64,000 nucleotides of DNA from Anastatus disparis (lineage: Eukaryota > Arthropoda > Insecta > Hymenoptera > Eupelmidae): positions 5,577,501 to 5,641,500 of the forward strand of contig JAFFSR010000136.1 of the NCBI GenBank assembly GCA_017163975.1, in the 5' to 3' direction. The position numbers and the translations under genes are program-made. Of this stretch, positions 53,501 through 64,000 are shown piece by piece (position 1 is the stretch's first letter; each line of letters opens with the position of its first letter). The notes beneath the pieces were generated by a model. That model did no database searches and was not told the DNA's origin. It saw only the letters and a program-made list of their open reading frames with translations.

Positions 53501-56138
53501 GATTCACGTTCGCTAGAGTTTTTTCTGCTACTTATTCGAAAGTACTTTGAAAACTGAAACAACTGGCAATATTATGAAAAAGTACAATAAAAATCTTTGA
53601 AACTATTTAAAGGTATCTTTTGCATGAAATTGAGTACTTTGACTAAATATTTTTTAATATTACCTACTCAGATGTATTGTTCAAACGCGAATGTATGTGA
53701 AAAATATTTACTTTGGAAAACAAGAGAAATTTTTTAGTTTTATTGCGGTATCGATTTCAGAGATATTGCTTTTAATTAACTTTTTTATTAATTTTAAAAA
53801 TTCTTGAAAAAAATTTCTATTAATATTTAAAATTAAAAAATACATGTACTCCAATAATGAATTTTAACTTAAAAGCTATATTTTTTCAATTATTTGAAGT
53901 AGAATGTTAAAAGAAGATTAAAGTATAAGGGACAGTGTTTCAAATGTCTATATATAAAAATCTATCGATTTAAGGTCTTTTATCCCAAAAAAGGATTCCA
54001 ATTTTGCAGAAAAGGCAATAAGCGGATTCAATTAAGTGCGACAGAAGGACGTATCCTTTAAATCAATCAGGACTCAAATAACTCTTAAAGTGATTTTAAA
54101 CAATAAAAATGTAAATAACACTGAATGAGATTACCTTTTAAATAAATTATTTAAATACTTATTTTTTCTTGTTTATTTTTCTCTAATTTTCATAAATTCA
54201 ATACGCAAATATAATTATTTATTCAACTTCAACAAAGCTTTAAAAATTTTCATTCTTTCAATATTATGCAAAGTCTATATTAACATAAGCAAATGAGTTC
54301 TGCGCCGTAAAAGAATATACAGACCGAGCGTTAAAAACACACATTAATCTTTCAATTCTTTAATTTTAAAAATTCCTAATACCTAATTTTCCTCGTGAGA
54401 GGAGTAAGATAATAACATTAAAAAAAAGAATTCAAATGGCGAAATAAAAGCAAAATTTGAAATTCTTTCCATACACAGCAAAATAAACGTTCCATAAAAT
54501 CCCAAGCCATCCACTGACAAGAGAAAAGCTTCGTTTGTCAAGAGACCTATCTATCTTTTCCTCTTATTCACAAGCCGCTATTATTTCAACGAAAAATCTA
54601 CGCTAAAATTTAAAGCTGAGGTAATAAGCATAATACAAAATTTCGTGCAATTGCGTAATATATAATGAGTAAAAGATATTCGGTTTATATTCTATGGCAT
54701 TTTGGGTGATATTACATATATGTATGAAAAACTTTTCTCTTATACTAATTTGTGATTTTCCACAACGATTATATACACTCCGTTGAATACCAACTTTTTT
54801 GTTACTTTTTTTTCATATATTTTTTATTCAGTTTTTTTCTTTTTTTTTGGTGTCTTCGGCAGCTTTGTTTTTATTGTTTTTGAAAAGTGTCGAGGTAACT
54901 CCGAGGACGTGCAGGTATATAAGTAAAAACTCAACAGTTTTTTTTTTGCTCGGATGAAAGTTTCAAGAAGTTTACGAAAAGTTGTGAAGAGATTTTTGTT
55001 GAAGTGAAAATATACCAAAAGTTCATGGTTTTATAAAACAATAAAATTTAATACTTTTTATTTTGACTCCAGTAATCGTATTTTAAATTATTATTATTAT
55101 GAAAAAGAGGATTAAATTTGATTAAAAAACGAAGAAGTTTCTCGTGACTTATAGAACAATAATTTAAAGTTTCTGAGATTATATCGATAGTATGTAACTT
55201 TACATGCCATGAAGTTATATGTTAAATTGCCCCAAGCAATACTCTAATGTCAGAGAATGTATAGTTTATTTTATCGATAAGTGAATTTGTTGATGAACTT
55301 CTTAAAAGCTATAACAATTCTAAATTTTGTAACGAAAATTTTCTTTTAAAAATTAAAGAATGAACGGATATTCAAAATATGTTAATTTTAGAAAAATTAT
55401 AAATAAAATAAAGCAAAAATTTAATTTCGTTTTTAGTTATAATAATAACTTTAAAAAACTCTTAAGTAATTATTATAAGTATATCATAATATGCACTTTC
55501 TTGAGTACACTTGTTTAACAGCTTTTAAATTCAGATCATCTAATTATACTAAATATAACTTATTTAATTGTAAAAGCATCGTAATGTTATATTATTATTC
55601 TTAAAATTTGCAGAAAACATTCATAAGGTAAAACGGCAATATAAATGTTGATGTTATCGTTGCGACTGTGGGATTTCTCTTTTCGTTTGTTTCCATTATT
55701 GTATGCTAATTTTTTTGTTATTCCTTGTTTCAGTTACTTTTATTTTCAAGTTTTCAGCAGTAGTTTTGCGTTTTGCTAGAAGAAAAGTCTCAAGACATTA
55801 AAACGACCTCGCTTGTTTTCTCGCTCGAGGAACTTGCGACAGTTTGAAAACTTACGAATTTTCCTTTTACGTGTGATTACAAAAACATCGGTATACGACC
55901 AAGTAGAAAAGTTAACAGAGTATGTTTTTCTTTTTACACTGACAGCCACTGTCATTACTTTTAAACTTCCAAGCAATTTTTTTCCATCTTTCTTAAAGTA
56001 TCTTTTAAGAATCTTTACAAGTTCTCCTTCAACTGACACATTTTCACGTACTTTAATTGATGAGATAAAAATTTATTCAAGAGTTGAATCGTTTTAAAGT
56101 TTTAATGTTTCAAATGGTATAGACGTAGAAATATACAT
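50531..56138. other. AT-rich presumed intronic DNA
   Basis: A T-rich pyrimidine tract is at about 50,545-50,600. No exon, RNA gene or clear transposon end was recognised in the remainder. Confidence 0.4.
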
Positions 56139-56140
56139 TA

Positions 56141-57376
56141 CCGCTCAAAACTTTAGGCTCATATCACAAAAAAGTAAGAAACCCAACAAATTTAATATCT
56201 CTCCAAGTTTAAATCGTATAGAGGACTTTTGTTCCTTTCATTTGAAAGCTTTTGTGGATATAAGGACAACATTTTTTAGCGATATCCAGAGTTACTTTTG
56301 CGCATGCCTGGAGTAGTAAAATTTACAATATTTATAGCTGCATCTTTGACCGCTTGCATAGCAACCGAAAACAAACGCTTCTTAAAAGACCAATATCATT
56401 TAAAAGTAAATCATAAGAGCTGTCAAATAAGCCTCGGAACGTATTTTAAATTGATTTTTTAACGAGTTATCAACATTTTTACGAAAAATGATCGTTTTTA
56501 AAGAGTTTGTATCTCTTAAAAGAATTAAAAAGAAAAAAAGGTTTATTTTTAAATCGGAAATTTTACTGTAAATTTAAAATGATACAAAAAATTAATTTAA
56601 TTTTCCTACCATTATTATTTCAAAATTAGAAAAATATCCATTGTTTTTTAAGGATAAAAATAAAATAAACCGATATATTTAAATACGCTATAAATTATGT
56701 AGAAAGTTTTCTAAATATGTATATTTTACACTTTTTGAATGAAGTAATTATTTATATTTAATGTATTTTATGAATAAACTGAGTTGTTTTTTAACAATAA
56801 GTTTTATATATAATAGTGATAATAACATTTTAATATCAGTTATAAATTATAAATACTTATTTATGTTCTTTTATTTACTTTACTGTACACAAAAAATAAG
56901 CACACTTTTTAGTTATAAAAACACATTGGTAAAATCTTTTTAGGGTTGAAAAAATTTCTGCGTGATTCTTCATTAAAAAATAACCTTTTTTTTGATAATA
57001 TATTTTTATAATATTTGGTATTTGAAGTATAATAGATTTTTTTTAATGATTATTTTCCACTAATACGTTTATAATTCGACAAAAAATAAACTTAAAATAA
57101 TGCTTTGGAGCTTATTTGACAGCTCTTGTAAATAATATTTATTTTTTTAAGATATATTGGTTTTCAAAGCGGTCAAAGTTGCACCTAAAATTTTTTAAAT
57201 TTTACGCATGTGCAGAAGTAATTATTAGTACTGCTAAAAAAAGTTATCCTTATAATTTAAAAATACATCACAAGAGTTTTCAAATGAGAAGTACAAAAGT
57301 CTTTCGCAACATATACTTCAAGAGATATTAAACTTTTCAGGTTTCTTTTTTTTCGTGAGGCTAGCTTAAATTTTGG
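56141..57376. mobile_element. 1.24-kb foldback element, mariner-like ends
   Basis: The left end, after TA, is CCGCTCAAAACTTTAGGCTC; the right end is a degenerate inverse. Arms (about 56,147-56,440 and 57,100-57,376) share inverted blocks such as GAGCTGTCAAATAAGC, CTTTGACCGCTT, CGCATG and AATATCTCT. No transposase remains; the middle is AT-rich filler. The end motif resembles Tc1/mariner termini. Confidence 0.65.
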
Positions 57377-59507
57377 TTTTGGTGCATTCATTATGAAAAT
57401 ATCATACCATAATCTAAGGAAAAAATTGTCTAGTACAAAAACTGCAATAATTATTGTAAAGCTTTGATAAGTTGTCATCAATAAATTTCAAAATTACAAA
57501 CCACTATAAACTTTAAATTAACCTCAATGAAATCACACAATTTTCAAAACTAAGTGGCAAAAACTTTGTACGGCCATCAAATTAAAGTTGCATTGATTTT
57601 TATTTTTTTCCAGTCGTTGTTGTCAAAAATTTTATAATAACACGCATAAGATTAAAAAGTTTTATTATTACAACTTTGAAATTATAGTTAAAATTTCAGT
57701 ATAAAAAATACAAGAAAATTTAAAAAAAAGATTGAAAAACAAACAAAAATTATTATTATTAATAAAATGAATACAATAAGCAATAACAAGAAAATTATTC
57801 TAATATATATGATGATAAATGTAATAACAAATTAAGCTGATTCAGATGATTATGCATTACTGGAAAAAACAGAACATTTTAATGAATTACTTATTAACTA
57901 CGTTTTCAAAATTATTAAAATAATGAAATTCTTTTATTATTATCATAGTGACTTCAAATATATGAAAATGTATTGTTCGTATCTTACCATTGTTAGTAGT
58001 TGTAAACTTAAATTTATTTTATTAAAATTGAGAAGACGAATTCACCAATGCAAAGTTTCACTCGGGAACTCTTCATTCATAACAATTATTTGCTCTCTCG
58101 AGAAAATAAGGACGTTTTATTGTGAAAGATGCAGCTAAACTTTTGCTAACAAAATAAAGTCCAAATGTAATATATCATTATAAATATCGTTCGAAAAATT
58201 TTCATTCAATGTTTATAAAATTTTTAATTAATTTTATGTATATTATTTATTAAATTTATTTTAATTAGAATTTTTAAATTAAAACAAGAAAATGTAAATT
58301 TTTATTGCAGTTAATTTGATTTTTATTCGTATATGTTATTCTATTAGTAATTCACAATAATTTTGTGATAAAAATACGTAAAGTATCAATATAATTTTGA
58401 TGATAAGAACCCATTTGTTTTTTACATAATTTAAAAGTTTTACTAATTTACTATCGAACTCTTACTTCATAAAGTTTCTTTTTACGACTTTCACTTACAA
58501 AAGTTTCAAGCTCCTCAAATCGCATCGTCCAACTTTGAAATTTTAAATTCTAAAACTTGTACGTAAGTCTCTTTCTATATTCTCAGAATAAAAATTTAAA
58601 AGGAAATTATTAAGAAATTTTTAAAATATCATATATTTTAAAAATTCATTATAATAATACTTCAAAAAAAAATTTAATAAAATTTTATTTTTATAGAAAA
58701 ATTACAATATTAATTAAGTAATTTTAATAGAAAAACCTTCATAAATTAAAATTTTAAAATAATAAGGCCAGTAATTATTTTTGCCTGAATGCTCATAATA
58801 TTCTTGTTTAACTTAACAAGAGTGTACCTATTGTAAAAATGCAATAACGATATCAAAAACTATTAAATAAATAATTAAATAATTTTCGAACATTTAGTGT
58901 ACATCTTTATGATGAGTGTATATCAATAAAGTGATATCAATCAAGAATCAATAAAGTAGTGATAATACCAAAAATGAATACTCTATTAATTTTAATTATT
59001 AAGTAGTGAGAATGAATTTTTTTATTTTGGTATAGAGCTTATTTTATAAAGCTTATTATTTTAAATATAGATATAAAGTTTTATTTTATTAACCAATAAA
59101 AATTAATCAATTTCATCCTGATAAATTAAACCTAATAAATTAAAATATAACTTTATTAATAATTCATTAGAAGATAACTAAGGAATCAACATTCACTGAA
59201 ATAGTATTCAATCATTCAAAATTATTTGTCAGTTCTTCGTCTCTTCGTATTTAATTAATCAGCAGCCTAACTAAATTTGAAAATTCCAAAGGTAGGAAAG
59301 TTTGTTCCTATTCACGGTAATGCTCTGACAAGAGTGCTTAAAATAGTGCCTAAGTTTTGGAGATTTGATGTGTAAAGTGTAAAATCCATCACGACCACAG
59401 AATAGTGTAAAGGATTCCTATGGACGAATGGAAGTTTGTAGGCGACTTTAGAACTTTACCCATATCTGACTGACTCTGCAAGCCTAGATCAGCACGGTGA
59501 ACTTCTT

Positions 59508-59510
<3 letters not shown>
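57377..59510. other. AT-rich presumed intronic DNA
   Basis: Nothing recognised beyond short low-complexity tracts. Confidence 0.4.
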
Positions 59511-59543
<33 letters not shown>

Positions 59544-59556
59544 CTATCTCTCTCAT
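59511..59556. repeat. (TC)n microsatellite
   Basis: About 20 TC units with a few interruptions (TCTCGCTCTATCTC). Confidence 0.9.
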
Positions 59557-61140
59557 AATTCTAGAATTTCGTTTGAATCGAACTTTATAAGTAGAAGTCA
59601 CGGCCACAACTCGATAGTTTTGCCCTCAGGACTTGTATCTAGTCAGTGATACCTCATGTCAGCTAAACAGACATAGAGTTATTATCTGCATTCATTTTTT
59701 TATGAGTGGATGAATTTATGCGAAGTTTTATGATTTCAAGTCATAAATTTTAGATTTTAATTCGTTATTTTTAATATCAAGATTTATAATGACTGTTGAT
59801 TTAAGATTTGATAAATATAAACAATTTTAAAACTCTTGAGAAAGAAAAATATCGCTTTAAAACGCCTATATTAAGGTTGAAGTGTAATATCTTGAAAATT
59901 TCCACATCGACAGTTGGGTATAAGAATATATTATTTCATCAATACGCTATAAAAGATATTATCTTAGTGGAGTAAGGTGTATCGACAAAGTTAATTTTAT
60001 ACTCAAATTTTGACTACTATATAAAATTATAAGTAAAAACAATGAATCGTCTTATTCATCCTTCATTAATATAGCGCTTAGGATGCATGACCGAAACATC
60101 ATTTCTTGTCAATTCAAATTCACTGATATAATATTTAGAATGCATTTTTTGTCATAGTCAATGTCTGTTTCAAACAATTTGATATTTTTTCAATAATATT
60201 TGTACTTGATAAGCGTATAATTTAACATAAAAATAACAAATTATTTTTAAACTTATTCTAACTTTGTATATCAACCAACAATCTATATAATATTACGATT
60301 TCATTTGACGTAATCGTGTCAAAATTAATTATGAACATATAATTTATTCAGATCAATTTAGTTTAAGGATCATTCTATATGACAGATATTTAGCGCTAAA
60401 ATACAGGTTTTAGAAATAGAAAGTACTAAACACACGTTAAAAAAGAACAATTGCTTCTACAGCATTAGAATGTAATTCTATCCTCTTAAATTTCAATAAG
60501 GTTCTCTCAGTTTGTAAAATATTTAACACAAAAGCGCTTATAAACTGTGCTTTTCGCTTTATTTTTAACTCCTACCTAGATAAAACTCTTGCAGTATTCA
60601 GCGGAAAATTACTAGCCGTACAAACTTTGGCCATAAAATGTCAAGAGTTAATTTTATGTTGAATTCTTGTATACACTTACCTAAGGGCTCAATATTTTAA
60701 CTTGCTTTCAGATGAAAATTATCAATGTATTTTCAATTATTTATTAAAATATTTCAAAACAAATAATAAAATGATTAAATGTACAGTTTTCATTCAGAAA
60801 ATAATTTTTTATTTAAGAGAATGTAAAACATCGACTTTTCAGTTTTGTCAAATTTTTAATTTTCAACCCAAAATTTTTAAAAATATCTCTTTATTACATC
60901 CTTCTATTTAAAAATAAAGCATAATGTAAAGATATTTCGGAAAATTTTTAATAAAAGTTAAAAATTTGGGAAACTGTAATGTCGGTAACTATATGTGAAT
61001 CATATACCCTATCACGTCAACTTAACAATGACACCATGGAAAAAAATTTTTATTTTAACATAAAAAAATTAATTTAAATAATTTAGTAAAATAGCAAAAA
61101 TCATTTCAGACATAATATTACAATTAAAATAAAAAAATTC
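59557..61140. other. AT-rich presumed intronic DNA
   Basis: No exon, RNA gene or transposon end recognised. Confidence 0.4.
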
Positions 61141-61620
61141 TTTTCACGCAGACTCACAAAGAAGTAACCGCATTATGTGTCGTCGTATTAAATTCGCGAC
61201 TATGGAGACACGAGAATCCGATAACATACTCAGTCCTCTTTCTATCTATCTCGCTCTTTTACCTACATTATCATTCGTGCGGAAATATATGCATAAATTT
61301 ACGTATACACCCAGACATGCAGACAGAAGCGCATAGACACATATATACAGATACGCACAGAGCTTCCAAAGAGAAGAGTTGACCTTATATACGCTAACAA
61401 ATGTACGACTACGCGCTTCGTAATTTCGGGACTCGGTGAATAAATTCACCCTCTATGTACTAGAAGCACCGCGCCGATAAATCGAGAAAGTGAGAAAGAG
61501 AAAGAGAGAAAGCTGAATCCTCTTATATCCGATAAATCAAACGTTACCAGTCGCCGCTAGGCAACTTTGTATATGCATGTGCACGTCTAAAGATAGAGCG
61601 ATTTAATCTTCGTAAAGTCA
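61141..61620. other. GC-richer patch, possible regulatory region or exon
   Basis: Composition rises clearly over about 480 bases. It begins after a TTCACGCAG acceptor-like site and stays open for roughly 30 codons in one frame, but the translation is not exchanger-like. Purine tracts (GAGAAAGTGAGAAAGAGAAA) are present. Confidence 0.3.
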
Positions 61621-61971
61621 ATTTCTTCTTTTTTTGGATAAAAAAGGATAAATTACATGACTACGGTTAACCAAGATGAAACTTTAAATAGTGAAAGGAA
61701 GAGAGAAAGAAAGATGATCAAAGAGTCGAATTAAAATGCATAACGAAAGTAGAAGTTTGGAAAATGAAATGGAAATTTTAGAGAGAAGCTTTTTAAAAGT
61801 TTGATGGAATATTTATGAAGATAAATGATTTTTTACATTTTGAAATTTTTTTAAGTGGACTCATTAACTGCTTTGACAAATATTTTATAAGATAAATATT
61901 AAAAGCTATACAATTTTTGTGGTACAAGATATAGTTCTTGTATTTAATGTACACACAGAGAAAAAAGTAGA

Positions 61972-62368
61972 GTAAAAATTACAATACTGCATCGCAAAGC
62001 TATTACAGACTATCGTCACGCGGTTAAAAATTTTGTGTTCTGTCTAATTAGATAACAAATTACACAAATAATATATAGAAAAAGGAATACATACCTGTAC
62101 AAATTCAAAATAAAGTATGTAATATTTCTATACGTAATTTTCTATAGAAACTTGTATTATAAAATACTATTTATAATTCATAAAAATATGTTCAACTGAA
62201 AAAGAACACATGATTCGTGTATTATTGTAAAATAATTTTAATTACACGAAAAATAGGTCTTCGGGTTCCATTTTTAACAGAACTAACAGAATTTACTATA
62301 AGGAATGGTAATCTTTGGCCATAGTGACAGTCTGTGATAGCTTTGCGATACAGTATTCTAATTTTTAT
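61972..62368. repeat. ~400-bp MITE
   Basis: Arms of about 50 bases (61,972-62,022 and 62,318-62,368) are inverted copies containing ATCGCAAAGCTAT and ACAGACT. The middle is AT-rich. No coding capacity. Confidence 0.75.
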
Positions 62369-64000
62369 AAAGAGTATTGATTTAAAAATAAACTTTTTTA
62401 CAAGAAAATATACGTATCATCCTGATAAATGATCTACCCTTAATATTTTTTCTTAATAGTAAAAAGAAAAAGTATGTTTACGTATTTAAGTATGGGAAAA
62501 GTCTACCCTAAATTTTGTAACGTTATCTAAACAAACATATAAGCACATAAACATAAATTTTCAAACTAAGCGAGCTTTTCAAACTGCGGGTGATTTCGAA
62601 AGAAATGCAGTTATAAATCACGAAACGTCTGACTATATCGCATACCTTTTCTACTGATTTAAAGATATGTGAACGAGAAACGAACTTAGGCCACGCCCCT
62701 TCTTCAAGTAGATGCAAATATTGATATATATTTCGTTGATGTTTTAATAAGTTTCATCTTATTACGTTAAACTTTTTTTCTTCTTTAGCATTTCTTCCTA
62801 ATCTTTAAATATTGTACCTTATATGTAAAGTTTTACTTTGGTAGTTTCAAGAATTTTTATTAAACATCGATTTAAATTTATAAATTCTTTCATGCGTCGA
62901 ATCAGCTTCTGTGTTGAGTGAAATAATATATTATAATAATTAAAAATAATAAAATAAGAATTTTATATTGCGTTAAATTAATCTTGTTTCAATAAAAGAA
63001 ATTCGATTGGAATTTAATTATAAATTACATTTTAGAATCTCACTAATTAAATACGGGATTTTAATATATTTTAATTTAATATTTAATAATAGTAATAAAC
63101 GAAAAATAATAGAATTGATTTTATAAAACGAATCTTTTCCTGCATGCCTGAATTTAAGGTTAATTTTATTAAGGATTCAGTTTAATAATTTAAATTAAAG
63201 ACAGTCTTGAAATATTCATACTCTCATGATACAAATATATATACTGGCGTCTTGAGACATTCGTAAAGGGACACTCTTATTTTAATAATTTTTACTTATA
63301 AACCCAATTTGATCTACAATACTACTAAACTAAAGTAACCAAGTGAAAATAGTAGGCGCGATGGTACATTGCCAACATATTCGTGAATAATATGTAAAAA
63401 TATTTTTTTAATATTTTTAACTGTGATTTTATGTCAATAAATTATTGTGAATATGATTTTGAAATTTTAGAATTTAAATGGAATTTATTCAATGATACCT
63501 GTATCCACAGTAAAAATAAGGCTTATAAAAGTATATAAAAGTTGAGCTTACAAAGTATATTTTTTATCTTTCATTCTAAGCATATTTTAAAATATATAAG
63601 ATGGAATATATTTGCCAAGATGAAATATAAATTTGTTTATATTTTTCATTAAATCGTAATCGGAAAATCTGAGTCTCTCAAAAAACATCCCATTAAAATT
63701 CATTGAAAATACGCAAAGCCAATTCAGCAACTCAAAGCTAGAGCTTTCTCATACATACCTTTTATCTTGGTAAATACTTTCTCCTTCTGTAAAAATGTAT
63801 GCGCTCATGCACACATCCAAACATTTGCCGAGAAGCTATTCCTACTCGACGTATCGTAGAAATGAAAAATGATGCTATATAATAAATCACCATCACGTAT
63901 GCACAAGCTATCACGAAGTCGTGCGATTATGCGTTATGGCAACCTATCGAAAAGAAAGATAAAAAAAGTTTTAGTCTCTCGAGAATTCGCTGCGTGATCT
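62369..64000. other. AT-rich DNA; GC-richer from about 63,700
   Basis: No gene recognised. The last 300 bases are less AT-rich, with motifs such as CTCATGCACACATCC and CGACGTATCG, but have no supported reading frame. Confidence 0.35.

Noticed and set aside
53310..53516. 68-codon open frame
   Set aside because: No flanking splice sites that fit Calx phase, no recognisable domain, and AT-rich codon use like the surrounding DNA.
55776..56097. Overlapping opposite-strand frames of 87 and 94 codons
   Set aside because: They mirror each other and neither shows a domain or splice support.
61149..61240. Next Calx exon after an acceptor-like CGCAG
   Set aside because: The translation in the required phase does not resemble CBD2 or the exchanger's membrane region.
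1..64000. CRISPR array, rRNA genes or prokaryotic operons
   Set aside because: No regularly spaced direct repeats of CRISPR type, no rRNA-like sequence, and the gene structures are intron-containing and eukaryotic.

Overview
This window looks like a very AT-rich insect chromosome. The signs are an animal Na+/Ca2+ exchanger gene (Calx/NCX) with GT-AG introns, BEL/Pao, pogo, Tc1, piggyBac and LINE remnants of insect type, and a multi-exon DUF4806 gene. A hymenopteran, perhaps a parasitoid wasp, is a plausible guess, but nothing here fixes the order.

Layout. 1-435: the 3' end of a leucine-rich-repeat gene. 436-29,300: a deeply nested repeat island. Its frame is a large inverted duplication, with a left arm at about 4,628-6,950 and a right arm at about 19,943-23,273. 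Both arms carry the same mosaic of broken host-gene exons: the heparan-sulfate polymerase exostosin-1 (EXT1/tout-velu), the DEAH helicase DHX34, and an unrecognised exon. A longer DHX34-to-EXT1 chimera sits just inside the right arm (19,192-20,064). The space between the arms was filled by later insertions: a foldback element, a pogo/Tigger-like element (8,460-17,762) that was itself split by a BEL/Pao retrotransposon (10,295-16,974) with apparently identical LTRs, and a Tc1-like element (17,995-19,037). The right arm was opened by a 1.3 kb tandem-repeat transposon (20,065-21,368).

23,700-29,300: a LINE ORF1 without ORF2, then a run of foldback and hairpin elements and a piggyBac-type MITE. 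29,677-32,178 (minus): a seven-exon DUF4806-type gene whose exon phases all agree but which carries one stop and one frameshift. Upstream of it lie two transposase-like fragments (32,304-32,914).

36,800-64,000: the Calx locus. There is a GC-rich leader and promoter region, a large first coding exon (38,923-40,274) and a second (42,583-42,855). About 21 kb follow in which no further exon could be recognised. That stretch is probably a giant intron holding several foldback MITEs and a few GC-richer patches. The rest of Calx (the end of CBD2, the alpha-2 repeat and the C-terminal membrane segments) must lie beyond the window.

The strongest unusual signal is the inverted, multi-copy mosaic of EXT1 and DHX34 exons. 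It behaves like a gene-fragment-capturing element or a segmental palindrome, and both arms stop at the same short TA-centred terminal motif.
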